A DNA stretch of 64,000 nt, taken from contig NZ_OY821667.1 in assembly GCF_963682185.1 (NCBI RefSeq), forward strand, positions 3,609,501 through 3,673,500, in the 5' to 3' direction. Under the pieces are notes generated by a model, which worked only from the letters and a program-made list of their open reading frames with translations, had not been told where the DNA came from and searched no databases. The first letter of the stretch is position 1; every line of letters begins with the position of its first letter. The translations under genes and the position numbers were made by a program. Below, in pieces: positions 45,759 through 55,298 of the stretch. Source of the DNA: an uncultured Cohaesibacter sp. (GTDB lineage Bacteria > Pseudomonadota > Alphaproteobacteria > Rhizobiales > Cohaesibacteraceae).

Positions 45759-46430
45759 TCAGTGGTGTTTGGGGGCGGGAAACAGCGTAACGGGATCGCC
45801 TTCCTGCCATACAGGCCACTTACAGAAAATACTCATGAACAATTCCGAGGTTTCGTGCCCGACGAGCCATTTGCGCAGGGCTATCGGTGCATTGGTGTCA
45901 AACCAGTCCCGGTCGGTATTGGCAAATTGCCGCACAAACGGAAATAGCGCGATATCGGCAAGGCTCGGGCGCGAGCCGAATAAATGGGGCGAAAGCTCAA
46001 GGCGCGCTTGTAGCGAAGCCAGAGCCACCATGGCCATGGACCGATGCACCACCTCATCGGCATTCTCATAGCGGCTTGAATATTTATAGCGGTCCAGATG
46101 ATGCTTGAAGGAGCCATCCAGCTCCGCAATCAGGGCCAGCATGTCATCCAGCGCCTCTTCTTCTGGTGAGAGCCAGTCCTGCGGGTCATTCTGTTTGAGG
46201 GCCCAGAGCATGATGTCAAGGCTCTCCTCGATCACCGTCCCGTCAGGCAAGAGCAGCACCGGCACCGTGCCCTTGGGAGAGATTTCGAGCATATGAGCCG
46301 GCTTGTCCCTTAGCACAATCTCTCTGAGTTCAACAGCAGTGCCAGACGCAAACAGCCCCATTCTTCCGCGCATGGCATAGGGGCAGCGGCGAAAGGAATA
46401 GAGAATGGGAAGGGTATTGGAGCTAGGCAT
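45759..46430 (-). CDS. Glutathione S-transferase family protein
   Basis: This 223-residue protein has a thioredoxin-like N-terminal domain with the CPYAMRGRM motif (CPYA near residue 16) and the cis-Pro segment GTVPVLLLPDG, then an all-helical C-terminal domain (about 85-205; RPSLADIALFPFVRQF). CPYA-type GSTs reduce or deglutathionylate rather than conjugate. The start at 46430 is chosen over an upstream frame extension. The substrate is unknown. Confidence 0.92.
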   Translation of the reverse strand: MPSSNTLPILYSFRRCPYAMRGRMGLFASGTAVELREIVLRDKPAHMLEISPKGTVPVLLLPDGTVIEESLDIMLWALKQNDPQDWLSPEEEALDDMLALIAELDGSFKHHLDRYKYSSRYENADEVVHRSMAMVALASLQARLELSPHLFGSRPSLADIALFPFVRQFANTDRDWFDTNAPIALRKWLVGHETSELFMSIFCKWPVWQEGDPVTLFPAPKHH

Positions 46431-46564
46431 TCTGGTTGTAAATCCCGTCTTGTGGATGGTCTGTTGACCAAAGCCTCCAATCAAGGCAGCAAAATGACTG
46501 CGTGTGGCAGGGTGTGAAAAGCCTGCTGCTCACATCCTGCCTTTCTAGCCCATTCTAGAAGCCG

Positions 46565-47398
46565 TTACTTGCCGCTGCCTTGCGTCTTGATTAGCGCGCG
46601 CAGCTCGGAAATCTCGGTGCGCAGGGCCTTGACCTCAGCCATCACACCTTCGGTCTCCGAATGCAGCGCCGCACGGTCGGCTTCTGCCGTGGCTTCATGT
46701 TCGGACTGCATCGCCGAAACGATGATGCCGATAAAGAGGTTCAACACCGTAAAGGAGGTCGCCAGAATGAAGGGCACGAAGAAGAGCCAGGCATAGGGGT
46801 GGGCTTCCATAACCGGTCGCACGATGCCCATGGACCAGCTTTCCAGTGTCATCACCTGAAACAGCGTATAGGCCGACTCGCCAAGGTTGCCGAACCAGTC
46901 GGGGAACTCTGCGCCATAAAGCTTGGTCGCCATCACGGCAAACACGAAATAGAGCAAGCCCAGAAGCAATGTGATCGATCCCAGACCGGGCAGCGCCTCA
47001 AGCAACGCCCCCACCACGCGCCGCAAGGATGGCACGAAACTGATAAGCCGCAGAACACGCAGCACTCTGAAGGCACGCAACACCGAAAGTGCGCCGGTCG
47101 TCGGCATGAGGGAAACGGCAACCACCGAGAAATCAAACAAGGACCATGGATCGGTGAAAAAGCGCAGCCGGTGAACCAGCAGCCGCATGGCTATTTCCAC
47201 TACAAAGACCACGAGAATAGTCCGATCGACAATATGGAACAGGCCACCAAAACGGGCTTCCGCTGCAGGCCATGTTTCCAGCGCCAGCGTGATCGCATTC
47301 AGAACGATAAGCCCGGTAATGCCAAGTTCGAAGGGCCGGGAGCCGAGAATTGTTTTGATGCGGTCCAACATAAGAATGAAATCCTGTCGCAAAGCCAT
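46565..47398 (-). CDS. Bacterial voltage-gated sodium channel (NaChBac/Nav family)
   Basis: This 277-residue channel subunit forms a homotetramer. It has S1-S4 (S4 with repeating Arg: RAFRVLRVLRLISF), S5, a pore loop and S6. The selectivity filter is TLESWSM, matching the bacterial Nav consensus TLESW. A C-terminal coiled coil (about 235-275; EVKALRTEISELRALI) is the expected tetramer zipper. Such channels occur in marine and alkaliphilic bacteria and influence Na+ entry and motility. It is a stand-alone gene. Confidence 0.93.
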   Translation of the reverse strand: MALRQDFILMLDRIKTILGSRPFELGITGLIVLNAITLALETWPAAEARFGGLFHIVDRTILVVFVVEIAMRLLVHRLRFFTDPWSLFDFSVVAVSLMPTTGALSVLRAFRVLRVLRLISFVPSLRRVVGALLEALPGLGSITLLLGLLYFVFAVMATKLYGAEFPDWFGNLGESAYTLFQVMTLESWSMGIVRPVMEAHPYAWLFFVPFILATSFTVLNLFIGIIVSAMQSEHEATAEADRAALHSETEGVMAEVKALRTEISELRALIKTQGSGK

Positions 47399-47683
47399 TT
47401 CGGTTTAAAGAAGCAAAAGGGTTAACTGGCAGAAACTGGGTACTTGAAAAGAGAATTCAAGATGGAAATAGGTAGTTTCATGCATAAGGGGCTGTTGTTT
47501 GTCAAATGACAGGGGCAAAGCCCCTTCTCTCTAATCTGCGACAACAGGACGGAGTGCTGAAAAGAAAACTGTTCGCACCGTCAAAAAACTGACAAAAAAG
47601 CAGCTCTGCCATCTTGAGCAAATGGCTCAATGTGATAGATACACTCTATCCTGACGCGATGCCTGATTGGGCGTTGCCAGAAG

Positions 47684-47757
47684 GCGGGTGTAGCTCAATG
47701 GTAGAGCAGGAGCTTCCCAAGCTTAAGACGAGGGTTCGATTCCCTTCACCCGCTCCA
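47684..47757 (+). tRNA. tRNA-Gly(CCC)
   Basis: The 74-nt sequence folds as a cloverleaf with acceptor stem GCGGGTG/CACCCGC, D stem GCTC/GAGC, anticodon loop TTCCCAA (anticodon CCC), T loop TTCGATT and encoded CCA at 47755-47757. It reads glycine GGG codons. Confidence 0.96.
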
Positions 47758-48123
47758 TATATATTTCAATAGCTTAGATTCGAGTTCCGCCCAAAGGAAC
47801 GAGGCGCTTTCCAACGAAGGTTACACCACTTGCTCTGAGGCATTTTGTGGGTAACTTGCTAAGCGGCTCTGTCGCCAGCCTCATTCGCCCCAAGCTCTTC
47901 TGACGCTCTGTTATATCGACCAGGTATTTTAATATCTGCAGGGAGCGTGTTGCCTTACAGGCTGGATATTTGCCCAGACATTTAAGGCCTTGAGATCCCT
48001 TCGCGCGGACACAGGGCAGATTTCCATTTTCTAAACGAGGGGCGGGGTTAAAACTGGCGCCTTTTACTTGAAGCGCATGGCGCCAGTTTTCAGAATCGTC
48101 ATTCTGCCGCTTTGTTAAGACGG
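47758..48123. other. Intergenic region between tRNA-Gly and glpT
   Basis: No gene is supported. I looked for a second copy of the tRNA 3' end as an integration site and found none here. The glpT terminator occupies the right part. Confidence 0.5.
48046..48090 (-). terminator. Rho-independent terminator of glpT
   Basis: A perfect 12-bp inverted repeat aaaactggcgcc/ggcgccagtttt (48050-48090) with a 17-nt loop lies 34 bp past the glpT stop. The stem itself ends in TTTT on either strand. Confidence 0.78.
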
Positions 48124-49458
48124 TCAGGATGCTTTACGCACCTTGTTTTCGGCGTTCCAGGTGCTGCCAATCAAAATGATCGACAAAATACATGAGCAGA
48201 CGAGCATGACGAAACCGCCTGTCCAGCCGAACCAGTCCACCGTGTAGCCAAATATAGCACTGGCAGCAACCGACCCTCCCAGGTAACCGAACAGGCCGGT
48301 AAAGCCAGCTGCAGTGCCTGCTGCCTTTTTGGGTGCCAGTTCAAGTGCATGCAAACCGATCAGCATGACCGGACCATAAATGAGGAAGCCGATTGAGATA
48401 AGGGCGATCATGTCGATCGTCGTGTTATAGGGATTGAGCCAGTAAACCAGAATGGCGCATAGCACGAGGACCATGAACAGAACACCGGCTGGCGCACGGC
48501 GCCCGCCAAAGACCCGGTCCGATACCCAACCGCACAAGAGGGTGCCTGGAATACCTGCCCATTCATAAAGGAAATAGGCCCAAGACGATTCGTCGATAGC
48601 GAAGCCCTTGACTTCTTTCAGATATGTAGGAGCCCAGTCGAGAACACCATAGCGGATCATATAGACAAAGACGTTGGCAAACGCGATCATCCAGAGCAAA
48701 CGGTTATGCAGGATATACTTGGTAAAAATCTCTTTTGCGGTCAGTTCGACTTCACTCTTTTCGCTATAATCTGGCGGATAGTCGTCTTTCCACTCCTCGA
48801 TAGGAGGCAATCCTTCGGATTGAGGCGTATCGCGCATGGTCAGGAAAGCAAATGCTGCCACGAATAGAGCGGCCGCTGCAGGAACATAAAACGCGGAGTG
48901 CCAGTCATTGAACCAGGCCATACCCAGCAAGAAAAGTGGTCCGATCATGCCGCCGCCGACATTATGCGCCACGTTCCAAAAAGAGACGATCTGACCGCGT
49001 TCCTTATGTGACCACCAGTGCACCATTGTTCGGCCGCACGGAGGCCATCCCATGCCCTGAAACCAGCCGTTCAGGAACAATAGGCAGAACATGATGGCGA
49101 CGGACGATGTCGCCCAGGGGGCAAAGCCAAGCACAAACATGATGCCCGCAGATGCTGCCAGGCCAGCGGGAAGGAAGAAACGTGGATTTGAGCGGTCCGA
49201 CACACTGCCCATCAGGAATTTCGAAATTCCGTAAGCGATGGAAATAGCGGAAAGGGCAATCCCCAAATCCCCACGCGAATAGCCCTCTTCGACCAGAAAA
49301 GGAATGGCGAGGCCAAAATTTTTGCGGACGAAGTAGTAACCAGCATAGCCAATAAAGATGCCGATAAAAATCTGCCAACGCAACCGCTTATAACGCGGAT
49401 CTATTTGGTCGACAGGGAGCCGAAGCTGATGCGCTTTCGGCTTGAATATTCCGTACAT
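48124..49458 (-). CDS. glpT: Glycerol-3-phosphate:phosphate antiporter
   Basis: GlpT imports sn-glycerol 3-phosphate in exchange for phosphate. The 444-residue MFS protein has 12 membrane segments and long blocks nearly identical to the enteric protein as I recall it: [56 protein letters not shown] and [20 protein letters not shown]. The ATG at 49458 follows AGGAGG. The open frame extends 100 codons upstream, but without features of the transporter. No glpQ, glpD or glpR is adjacent. Confidence 0.95.
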   Translation of the reverse strand: MYGIFKPKAHQLRLPVDQIDPRYKRLRWQIFIGIFIGYAGYYFVRKNFGLAIPFLVEEGYSRGDLGIALSAISIAYGISKFLMGSVSDRSNPRFFLPAGLAASAGIMFVLGFAPWATSSVAIMFCLLFLNGWFQGMGWPPCGRTMVHWWSHKERGQIVSFWNVAHNVGGGMIGPLFLLGMAWFNDWHSAFYVPAAAALFVAAFAFLTMRDTPQSEGLPPIEEWKDDYPPDYSEKSEVELTAKEIFTKYILHNRLLWMIAFANVFVYMIRYGVLDWAPTYLKEVKGFAIDESSWAYFLYEWAGIPGTLLCGWVSDRVFGGRRAPAGVLFMVLVLCAILVYWLNPYNTTIDMIALISIGFLIYGPVMLIGLHALELAPKKAAGTAAGFTGLFGYLGGSVAASAIFGYTVDWFGWTGGFVMLVCSCILSIILIGSTWNAENKVRKAS

Positions 49459-50493
49459 ATTTTCCTCCTGATGTAAGTCGTTCACCCGATTTGAAGATGA
49501 ACGAACCGGAATAACGATGAAGCACTGTTCAGACTTATCCTCATTGTGAACAATGCTTTGCTCCAGGCATGTCGCCTTGAGCTGAAGGATATTGGGGAGT
49601 GATCGCAATGCGGCGTTCCAGCCAATGACCGAAGCGTCAAGGCAGGTCAGCTTGCTAAGGGAGTTAAGGCCTCTTCTGGCTCGATTAGAGGGAGTTGCTG
49701 ATAAAGCTGGTATGCAAGACGCAGCTTCTGGAGCTGGCGCGTCGCGATGTGTGATCAACCTTCCTGATCATGATGGCGGGTGAAATTTGTAAACAGAGCA
49801 TGGGCTTTATCTGATCTAACCACATGATGAGTGTGATAACCCACCGCGCAGAGCTCCAATTGTAAGTTGGGGCTGGAAGTGTCTTCGATAAAGTCATGCA
49901 GGGCCTCCTATGCCATTTTCATGCCGAGCACGACCACATCCAGTAGCTCCGGCTCCGGCACTAGAAATGCGTAGATCAAAAGAGGCGCCGCCCTTGAGCT
50001 TGGTAGTCATTTCAAATCTCATCGCAAAGCCTCGGTAGGTTGTGCGGCACAGAACAATGTCTCAATGATAAGTCTCAGATGGGAAGGAGATTCCACTTAG
50101 TGTTGTTGTCATAAAACTGTAACATTTTAAAATTGAATGCTCAAATGAAAATGCGCGAAAATAAACAAAACACACTAATAACGATTGTTCCGGGTGAGTG
50201 CAGAGCATATTTTTTCGAGGCAATTGGAGTTGTTATTTGAAGGTCCGTATGTCTTTTAAATAACTGATAAATATATGCTTTATTATAATTTCATGCAAAA
50301 GGAGGCGATGTTCTGAGGCACTAATATGCACTTTCAGATAAGCCTTTAATATACAATTTTTAAAGTGGGATATCGTTTTTTGCTGCGCTACAAATTGTTC
50401 ATTTGAAAGTTGGCGCTTTGTTTGCGTTTAAGATTTACAGGGACCGTGCTGGCTCCGCCATTGCGGATCGCCAGACACACCATGCCAACATCC
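49459..50493. other. Kilobase with little coding content upstream of glpT
   Basis: The left part holds the glpT promoter. The middle (49755-50006, minus) has a run that reads like protein but is broken by a stop (listed separately). The right part (about 50060-50400) is strongly AT-rich, and I see nothing defined in it. Confidence 0.45.
49755..50006 (-). pseudogene. Possible gene relic with an internal stop
   Basis: In one minus-strand frame the sequence reads PLLIYAFLVPEPELLDVVV, then LGMKMA, a TAG stop, and after it EALHDFIEDTSSPNLQLEL and VGYHTHHVVRSDKAHALF, ending at a stop at 49755. Composition is protein-like, but I recognise no family. No start with a good ribosome site is seen. It may be a decayed gene or chance. 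Confidence 0.25.
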
Positions 50494-50997
50494 TTAGAGA
50501 TCTGAAAGACGGTCGCGTAGAGCCGAAAAGGCGTCCACCTGCCCTGCCAAAAAATTGCGCTCAGCATCCCGCCCCAGATAAATCTTAAACATGCAAGAGC
50601 CATCATCAGCATAGAATTGGACCGAATGGGTGTCAGATCCCATGAATTTGCGAGATACAAAGGCGATCAATTCGCAGGCATCGGCTTTCAAATGACCGCC
50701 AATGGGCTTGCCATGCAGATTGTAATAGCCGCGGCCCATTTTGCCATCAGGAATGTCTCCCTTGGCTTCAAAAACAACATTGCCCGTATTGACGATGAAC
50801 GTGATCTCGCCCCAAGTGCGCATATCTTGCATCGCAGTGACAAAATGGCTGCCATCGATGCAAATGGCTTCGCCTTCGGGAAGAGTGCGCACCACGTCAC
50901 TAACCCGAACACCTGCATGACTGGCAATGTCTTCCAGTGAGGACATTGGATTTTCCTTTTGTGCGGCAGCAATCCGTTCTGCGAGATCATCGGACAT
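50494..50997 (-). CDS. hutX: Heme-binding cytosolic carrier HutX/HuvX
   Basis: This 167-residue protein of the HutX/ChuX family binds heme in the cytoplasm and hands it to partner enzymes. Visible family blocks are GEITFIVNTGNVVFEAKGDIP, GYYNLHGKPIGGHLKADAC and SVQFYADDGSCMFKIYLGRD. The start overlaps the hutW stop by 11 bp, with AAGGA inside hutW, so translation is coupled. It is the last gene of the hmu-hut run. Confidence 0.94.
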   Translation of the reverse strand: MSDDLAERIAAAQKENPMSSLEDIASHAGVRVSDVVRTLPEGEAICIDGSHFVTAMQDMRTWGEITFIVNTGNVVFEAKGDIPDGKMGRGYYNLHGKPIGGHLKADACELIAFVSRKFMGSDTHSVQFYADDGSCMFKIYLGRDAERNFLAGQVDAFSALRDRLSDL

Positions 50998-52426
50998 GTT
51001 GATGTTTCCTTTCAGTAGGCGTTGTCGGATGTGTAGCCCCGGCGGGGCTGCGTGTAATCTGTCCCGGTTGCTCGTTTGGGAGATATAGAGCCGACAGATA
51101 TTGCGTAATTCTCTGGGTTATTTGGACATGCCAATATTTACCGGCGCAGGTGAGATCATGGAAACGATAGTGCGGTTCAATCAGTCCTGCCGCCTGATAT
51201 TGTTCCAGAAGCGGCAACAAGGCTTGCATGACATCCGGCCCACCGATACCACATGCTTCGTGGCCTTTCTGAATGGCAACCGGATCGAGGCGCATATGCT
51301 CAATGCAGGTTTTGACCACATCCAACAATGGAGCAAGGCGTCCCGGGCGCGATAACCCCATTATGGGCAAGGCTCCGCTCTCCATTTGCTTGCTGTACAT
51401 TTCCAGGGAAGGCGTGTTGAACAGCCCCAAGCCGTTGAGTTTGCCGCCCGCTCCAGCCCCCAGCGCGAAAAAGTCCCAACCGGTCTTGGCTCCAAAATTA
51501 TAGACCGAGCGTTCCCTATAGCCTTTGTTGCGCCAGTGCATGGAGGAAATTTGTTGCCAACCCAATTCCTGCATAACGTCTGCACCCTTCGCAAAAAAAC
51601 GTCCAAGCTCTTTGCGTGAGATAGCAGCCAGCTTGCCTTTCTCAATGGAAAGCAGCAGTGGTGTTCCCGGTATGAGGCTGAGGCCATAATGGTCGACCCC
51701 ATCCAGCCCTATCTGATCGATGATGAGCAGATCTTCATACCAGCTTTCCATCGTCTGTCTTGGCAAACCATACATCAGGTCAATCACGATTGCGCCGCTA
51801 TCCATGGCAACGAGCGCTTCAAGTGTCCTGATGACATCTTCCTTGCTGCGCTTGCGTCCCAGTGCGCGGCGAATATTCGTGTCGAACGTTTGCACACCAA
51901 GCGAAATGCGATTCACTCCCGCCTTGAACGCCGCTTCCATCTTGTCTTCGGTGAAGGAGAAGACACGTCCTTCCAAGGTGATTTCGCAATCTGGCGCGAG
52001 GGGCAGGACATCGCGCAAGCCAGATACGAGGCGGGCGATGTCTTTCGCGGCCAGTGCAGTCGGCGTTCCTCCCCCGAAATAGAGCGCGCGCAAGGGAGGC
52101 CCTTCAAGTATCTTCCGTCCTGCAAAGCTTCTCGCTTGCTTCAAGACCAGATCGACATAGGCCGGGCCAGCTTCCGGGCGCCAGGGGTTTTGATAGAATC
52201 CACAAAAGAGGCAATGATTTTCACAAAAGGGAATATGCACATAGGCCATGCCTGGCACGGATCGCGGGGTGTCGAGGCACTGTTCCCAAACAGCTTCTGT
52301 ATCCTCTTTGCTAACCGCATTCTGGCTGCGCTGTGGATGCGCATGTCTGCCCTCATCAAAGGCATCGGCCAGAGGGTCATCGGAGATATTTGCGAAATAG
52401 GAGGGCAGGTTGATCATTGCGGTCAT
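50987..52426 (-). CDS. hutW: Radical SAM heme-degrading methyltransferase HutW/ChuW
   Basis: ChuW-type enzymes open the porphyrin ring without oxygen, releasing iron from heme. The 479-residue protein has the 4Fe-4S motif C68-x3-C72-x2-C75 (CENHCLFC), the GGGTP loop, and a HemN-like core (IDLMYGLPRQTMESWYEDL, GLSLIPGTPL). A C-terminal tail of about 30 polar residues follows. The gene lies between hmuV and hutX, both on the same strand. The heme-carrying HutX next to it fits the known ChuW-ChuX pairing. Confidence 0.93.
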   Translation of the reverse strand: MTAMINLPSYFANISDDPLADAFDEGRHAHPQRSQNAVSKEDTEAVWEQCLDTPRSVPGMAYVHIPFCENHCLFCGFYQNPWRPEAGPAYVDLVLKQARSFAGRKILEGPPLRALYFGGGTPTALAAKDIARLVSGLRDVLPLAPDCEITLEGRVFSFTEDKMEAAFKAGVNRISLGVQTFDTNIRRALGRKRSKEDVIRTLEALVAMDSGAIVIDLMYGLPRQTMESWYEDLLIIDQIGLDGVDHYGLSLIPGTPLLLSIEKGKLAAISRKELGRFFAKGADVMQELGWQQISSMHWRNKGYRERSVYNFGAKTGWDFFALGAGAGGKLNGLGLFNTPSLEMYSKQMESGALPIMGLSRPGRLAPLLDVVKTCIEHMRLDPVAIQKGHEACGIGGPDVMQALLPLLEQYQAAGLIEPHYRFHDLTCAGKYWHVQITQRITQYLSALYLPNEQPGQITRSPAGATHPTTPTERKHQHVR

Positions 52427-52465
52427 GGCATTATTTTCTTGAAAGGCTATGTGTTAATCAGTGGG

Positions 52466-53266
52466 TCACGGCATGCAGGACTGAGGCAGGATAAAGGGAT
52501 GATGGTGTGTATGGGGCGTTTGGCTGACACGGATGGGAACAGAAAAGACCTCACTCATGAGCTGATCCGTCAGAATTTCGCGGGGCAGGCCGTCGGCAAC
52601 GATATGCCCTTGGCTAACCACCAGCAGGCGGTCCGCAAACATCGAGGCGAGGTTGAGATCATGCAGAATGGCAAAACACCCCCCACCTTTGGACACAAAA
52701 TCGCGCGCCAGCGATAGGATATCCAATTGATGCCGGATATCGAGGCTTGCGGTCGGTTCATCAAGAAAGAGGTAGCGCGGAATTCTGTCAGCCACAGGTT
52801 CCCAGACCTGACACAAGATCCGGGCCAATTGCACCCGTTGCTGCTCGCCGCCAGACAGCTCCTGATAAAATCGCCCCTCGTAACCGGCCAGATTTACCTT
52901 CATCAAGGCCTTGAGCGCCCGTTGCTTGGCTTCCTCGTGGCTCGCGGAGGATAACCGGGCACCCAGTTGGACAACTTCAAACACCGTGAAGGGGAAGGAA
53001 AGCTGATCTGATTGGGGCATCACGGCGCGTCTTGCTGCCATTTCTCCAGCAGACCAGGAACTGAGCGTCACGCCATCATATAACACTTGGCCGCATGCGG
53101 GCGTGTAATCCCCCGTCAGCAGTTTCATGAGTGTCGATTTACCAGCACCATTCGGCCCCACAATGACGACCAGTTCACCAGCCTTGATCGTGAGATTAGT
53201 GGGATGCAGCAGGGGTTTGGTGCCGACCTGCACCGATGCGCCCTTCATTTCAAACGCATAGCTCAC
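52466..53266 (-). CDS. hmuV: Heme ABC transporter ATPase HmuV
   Basis: This 266-residue ATPase drives heme import through HmuU. Walker A is GPNGAGKST, the signature LSGGEQQRVQLARIL, Walker B YLFLDEPTASLD, and the switch His is in AILHDLNLA. Its ATG overlaps the hmuU stop (ATGA, 4 bp). Confidence 0.95.
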   Translation of the reverse strand: MSYAFEMKGASVQVGTKPLLHPTNLTIKAGELVVIVGPNGAGKSTLMKLLTGDYTPACGQVLYDGVTLSSWSAGEMAARRAVMPQSDQLSFPFTVFEVVQLGARLSSASHEEAKQRALKALMKVNLAGYEGRFYQELSGGEQQRVQLARILCQVWEPVADRIPRYLFLDEPTASLDIRHQLDILSLARDFVSKGGGCFAILHDLNLASMFADRLLVVSQGHIVADGLPREILTDQLMSEVFSVPIRVSQTPHTHHHPFILPQSCMP

Positions 53267-54372
53267 AGCATCATATCCCTTTTCGACCGCAGCAGGAGAA
53301 AGAGGAAGAAGGGCCCGCCGATGGCCGACATGACGATACCGATAGGCAAGGAAGCGGGTGCCGCCACCGTCCGGGCAACCATGTCAGCCAACAAGAGCAA
53401 AACAGCCCCGAGCAAGGCAGAGGCAGGAAGCAGATAGCGATGATCCGGCCCAATAAGCAGGCGCAACAAGTGAGGAACCACAAGGCCGATAAAACCGATG
53501 CCCCCCGTTACGGCAACAGAAGCGCCAACAGCCAAGGCAATGGACGCGATGGTCAGGCTTTTGAGCTTTTGTATCGGCACGCCCATATGGCGGGCCTGAT
53601 GATCGCCCAGCATGAGGGCATTGAGACCATGCGCGGTGAAGGGCAAGACCGCCAGTGCAAGAAAGACAAATGGCAAGATAGCCTGTATTTTCAGCCAGTT
53701 TGCGCCTGCCAGCGATCCCATGCTCCAGAAGGTGAGATCACGCAACTGCTGATCATTGGAGATAAAGATAAGATAGCCAGAAACAGCGCCCATCAAGGCC
53801 CCGATGGCTATGCCAGCGAGCAACATGGTGGCAACCGATGTCTGACCACGTCTGGTGGCAATGATATAAAGCAGGAGCGTATTGAAGACCCCGCCAAAGA
53901 AGGCGAACAGAGGCAGCATATAAATGCCAAGCAGGGATTGAAGCGGAGAGAGGAAGGTGTCGCCAAGGATGATGGCGATGATTGCAAAGAGAGCGGCGCC
54001 AGCCGATACGCCGACGATACCGGGATCTGCCAGAGGATTGCGAAAAAGCCCCTGCATACTGGCTCCAGCCGATGCCAGTGATGCGCCGACCATTATGCCC
54101 AGTATCATTCTGGGCATTCGGATATCCCACAAAATGACAGTGTGACGCAAAGGCATATCTACTCCGCCCAGCCAGTAGCTCCACAATTGTGCGAAATTCA
54201 AATCCGAGGCCCCCACAGTCAGGGACAACCCTGCGGTTCCGGTCAGCAAAAGCACAAGCGCAAAAAAGGCCAGACGGCCAAAGACGGAGCGGTCGCCACC
54301 TTTGGCCTTGATATAGTCTGACAAGCCCAATTTGCCTGTGTCAGCTGCTTCGGATAGGCCTGCTACACTCAT
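53263..54372 (-). CDS. hmuU: Heme ABC transporter permease HmuU
   Basis: This 369-residue FecCD-type permease has about ten membrane segments and the motifs RMPRMILGIMVGASLASAGASMQ, FRNPLADPGIVGVSAGA and FIGLVVPHLLRL. It carries heme across the inner membrane from HmuT. Start and stop overlap its neighbours by 4 bp each (hmuT and hmuV). Confidence 0.95.
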   Translation of the reverse strand: MSVAGLSEAADTGKLGLSDYIKAKGGDRSVFGRLAFFALVLLLTGTAGLSLTVGASDLNFAQLWSYWLGGVDMPLRHTVILWDIRMPRMILGIMVGASLASAGASMQGLFRNPLADPGIVGVSAGAALFAIIAIILGDTFLSPLQSLLGIYMLPLFAFFGGVFNTLLLYIIATRRGQTSVATMLLAGIAIGALMGAVSGYLIFISNDQQLRDLTFWSMGSLAGANWLKIQAILPFVFLALAVLPFTAHGLNALMLGDHQARHMGVPIQKLKSLTIASIALAVGASVAVTGGIGFIGLVVPHLLRLLIGPDHRYLLPASALLGAVLLLLADMVARTVAAPASLPIGIVMSAIGGPFFLFLLLRSKRDMML

Positions 54373-55298
54373 TGCTTTTCACCGAGTGACAAATCGCGAA
54401 TAGCTGCATTGTCGGGATAGAGTTGCTTGGCCAAATCCTTGACAGCTTGGGCAGTGCGAGGGCCAAAACCGAGAAGATACATGCCATCCATGCGAATAAT
54501 CCGGTTATTCTTGATGGCTGGCGAATGCGCCAAAGCCGGAAGAGCTGCCAGATCTTCATTGCTGACCGCCCCCCCATGGGATTTCATCATGAGGATCACA
54601 TCGGGAGGGTTGGTGAGCAGTGCTTCGTCATCAACCATCTTGTAGCCTTCAATGGACTGCATGAGGTTGGTGCCACCGGCCATTTCTATGATGGCTGCCG
54701 CGTGACTGTTTTTGCCCCCCACCATCAACCTTCCATCACGAACGGAGAAGAGAAAAAGCACTTTTATCCTGTCCTTGTCCGGTATCCGGGAAATGGCATG
54801 GGCGGTAAGGTCAAGATCCGCTTTTACATTTGCAGCCAGTTTTTCAGCCGCGTTTTCAGCCTTGACTGCCGCGCCAACTGCCTCAATCTTCTGGATAATT
54901 CCCTCTGAACTGTAAGAGGAGGGAATAAAGGTTATAGGAATGCCTGCTGCTTTCAGGCTATCAACGGCCTCAACGGGACCAGCTCCGGCCTCTGAAATAA
55001 TCATGCCGGGCTCCACTGCGAGCACGCCTTCAGCATTCAAACGCCGAATATAGCCTATGCTGGGTTTTTCCTTGAGGGCTTGAGGGGGGAAGGTGCTGGT
55101 ATCATCCACCGCCACGATTTGATCCTGCAAGCCAAGTGCATACAAGATTTCGGTAACAGAGCCTCCAATCGAGACAATGCGCAGACTGTCTGGCGCCATA
55201 GCCTGAGCCAGAGTCGCATGGCTGGAGCAAAGGACAGTAAAAAACAGAGAAAGGGCTATTGCTCCTTGTGAAAGAGAGAAAAACCGCGTCTTGGTCAT
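54369..55298 (-). CDS. hmuT: Periplasmic heme-binding protein HmuT
   Basis: This 309-residue precursor has a signal peptide (about 1-32, ending LAQA) and the two-lobed class III binding fold with RIVSIGGSVTEILYALGL and GYIRRLNAEGVLAVEPGMII. It delivers heme to HmuU. It overlaps hmuS by one base and hmuU by four. Confidence 0.95.
   Translation of the reverse strand: MTKTRFFSLSQGAIALSLFFTVLCSSHATLAQAMAPDSLRIVSIGGSVTEILYALGLQDQIVAVDDTSTFPPQALKEKPSIGYIRRLNAEGVLAVEPGMIISEAGAGPVEAVDSLKAAGIPITFIPSSYSSEGIIQKIEAVGAAVKAENAAEKLAANVKADLDLTAHAISRIPDKDRIKVLFLFSVRDGRLMVGGKNSHAAAIIEMAGGTNLMQSIEGYKMVDDEALLTNPPDVILMMKSHGGAVSNEDLAALPALAHSPAIKNNRIIRMDGMYLLGFGPRTAQAVKDLAKQLYPDNAAIRDLSLGEKQ

Noticed and set aside
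47684-48123. tRNA-Gly as an integration site for a mobile island
   Set aside because: No integrase, no duplicated tRNA 3' end and no phage-like genes downstream.
49459-49758. A 100-codon in-frame extension upstream of glpT
   Set aside because: AGGAGG right before the ATG at 49458 and the known GlpT N-terminus fix the start. The extension has no membrane segment or family feature.
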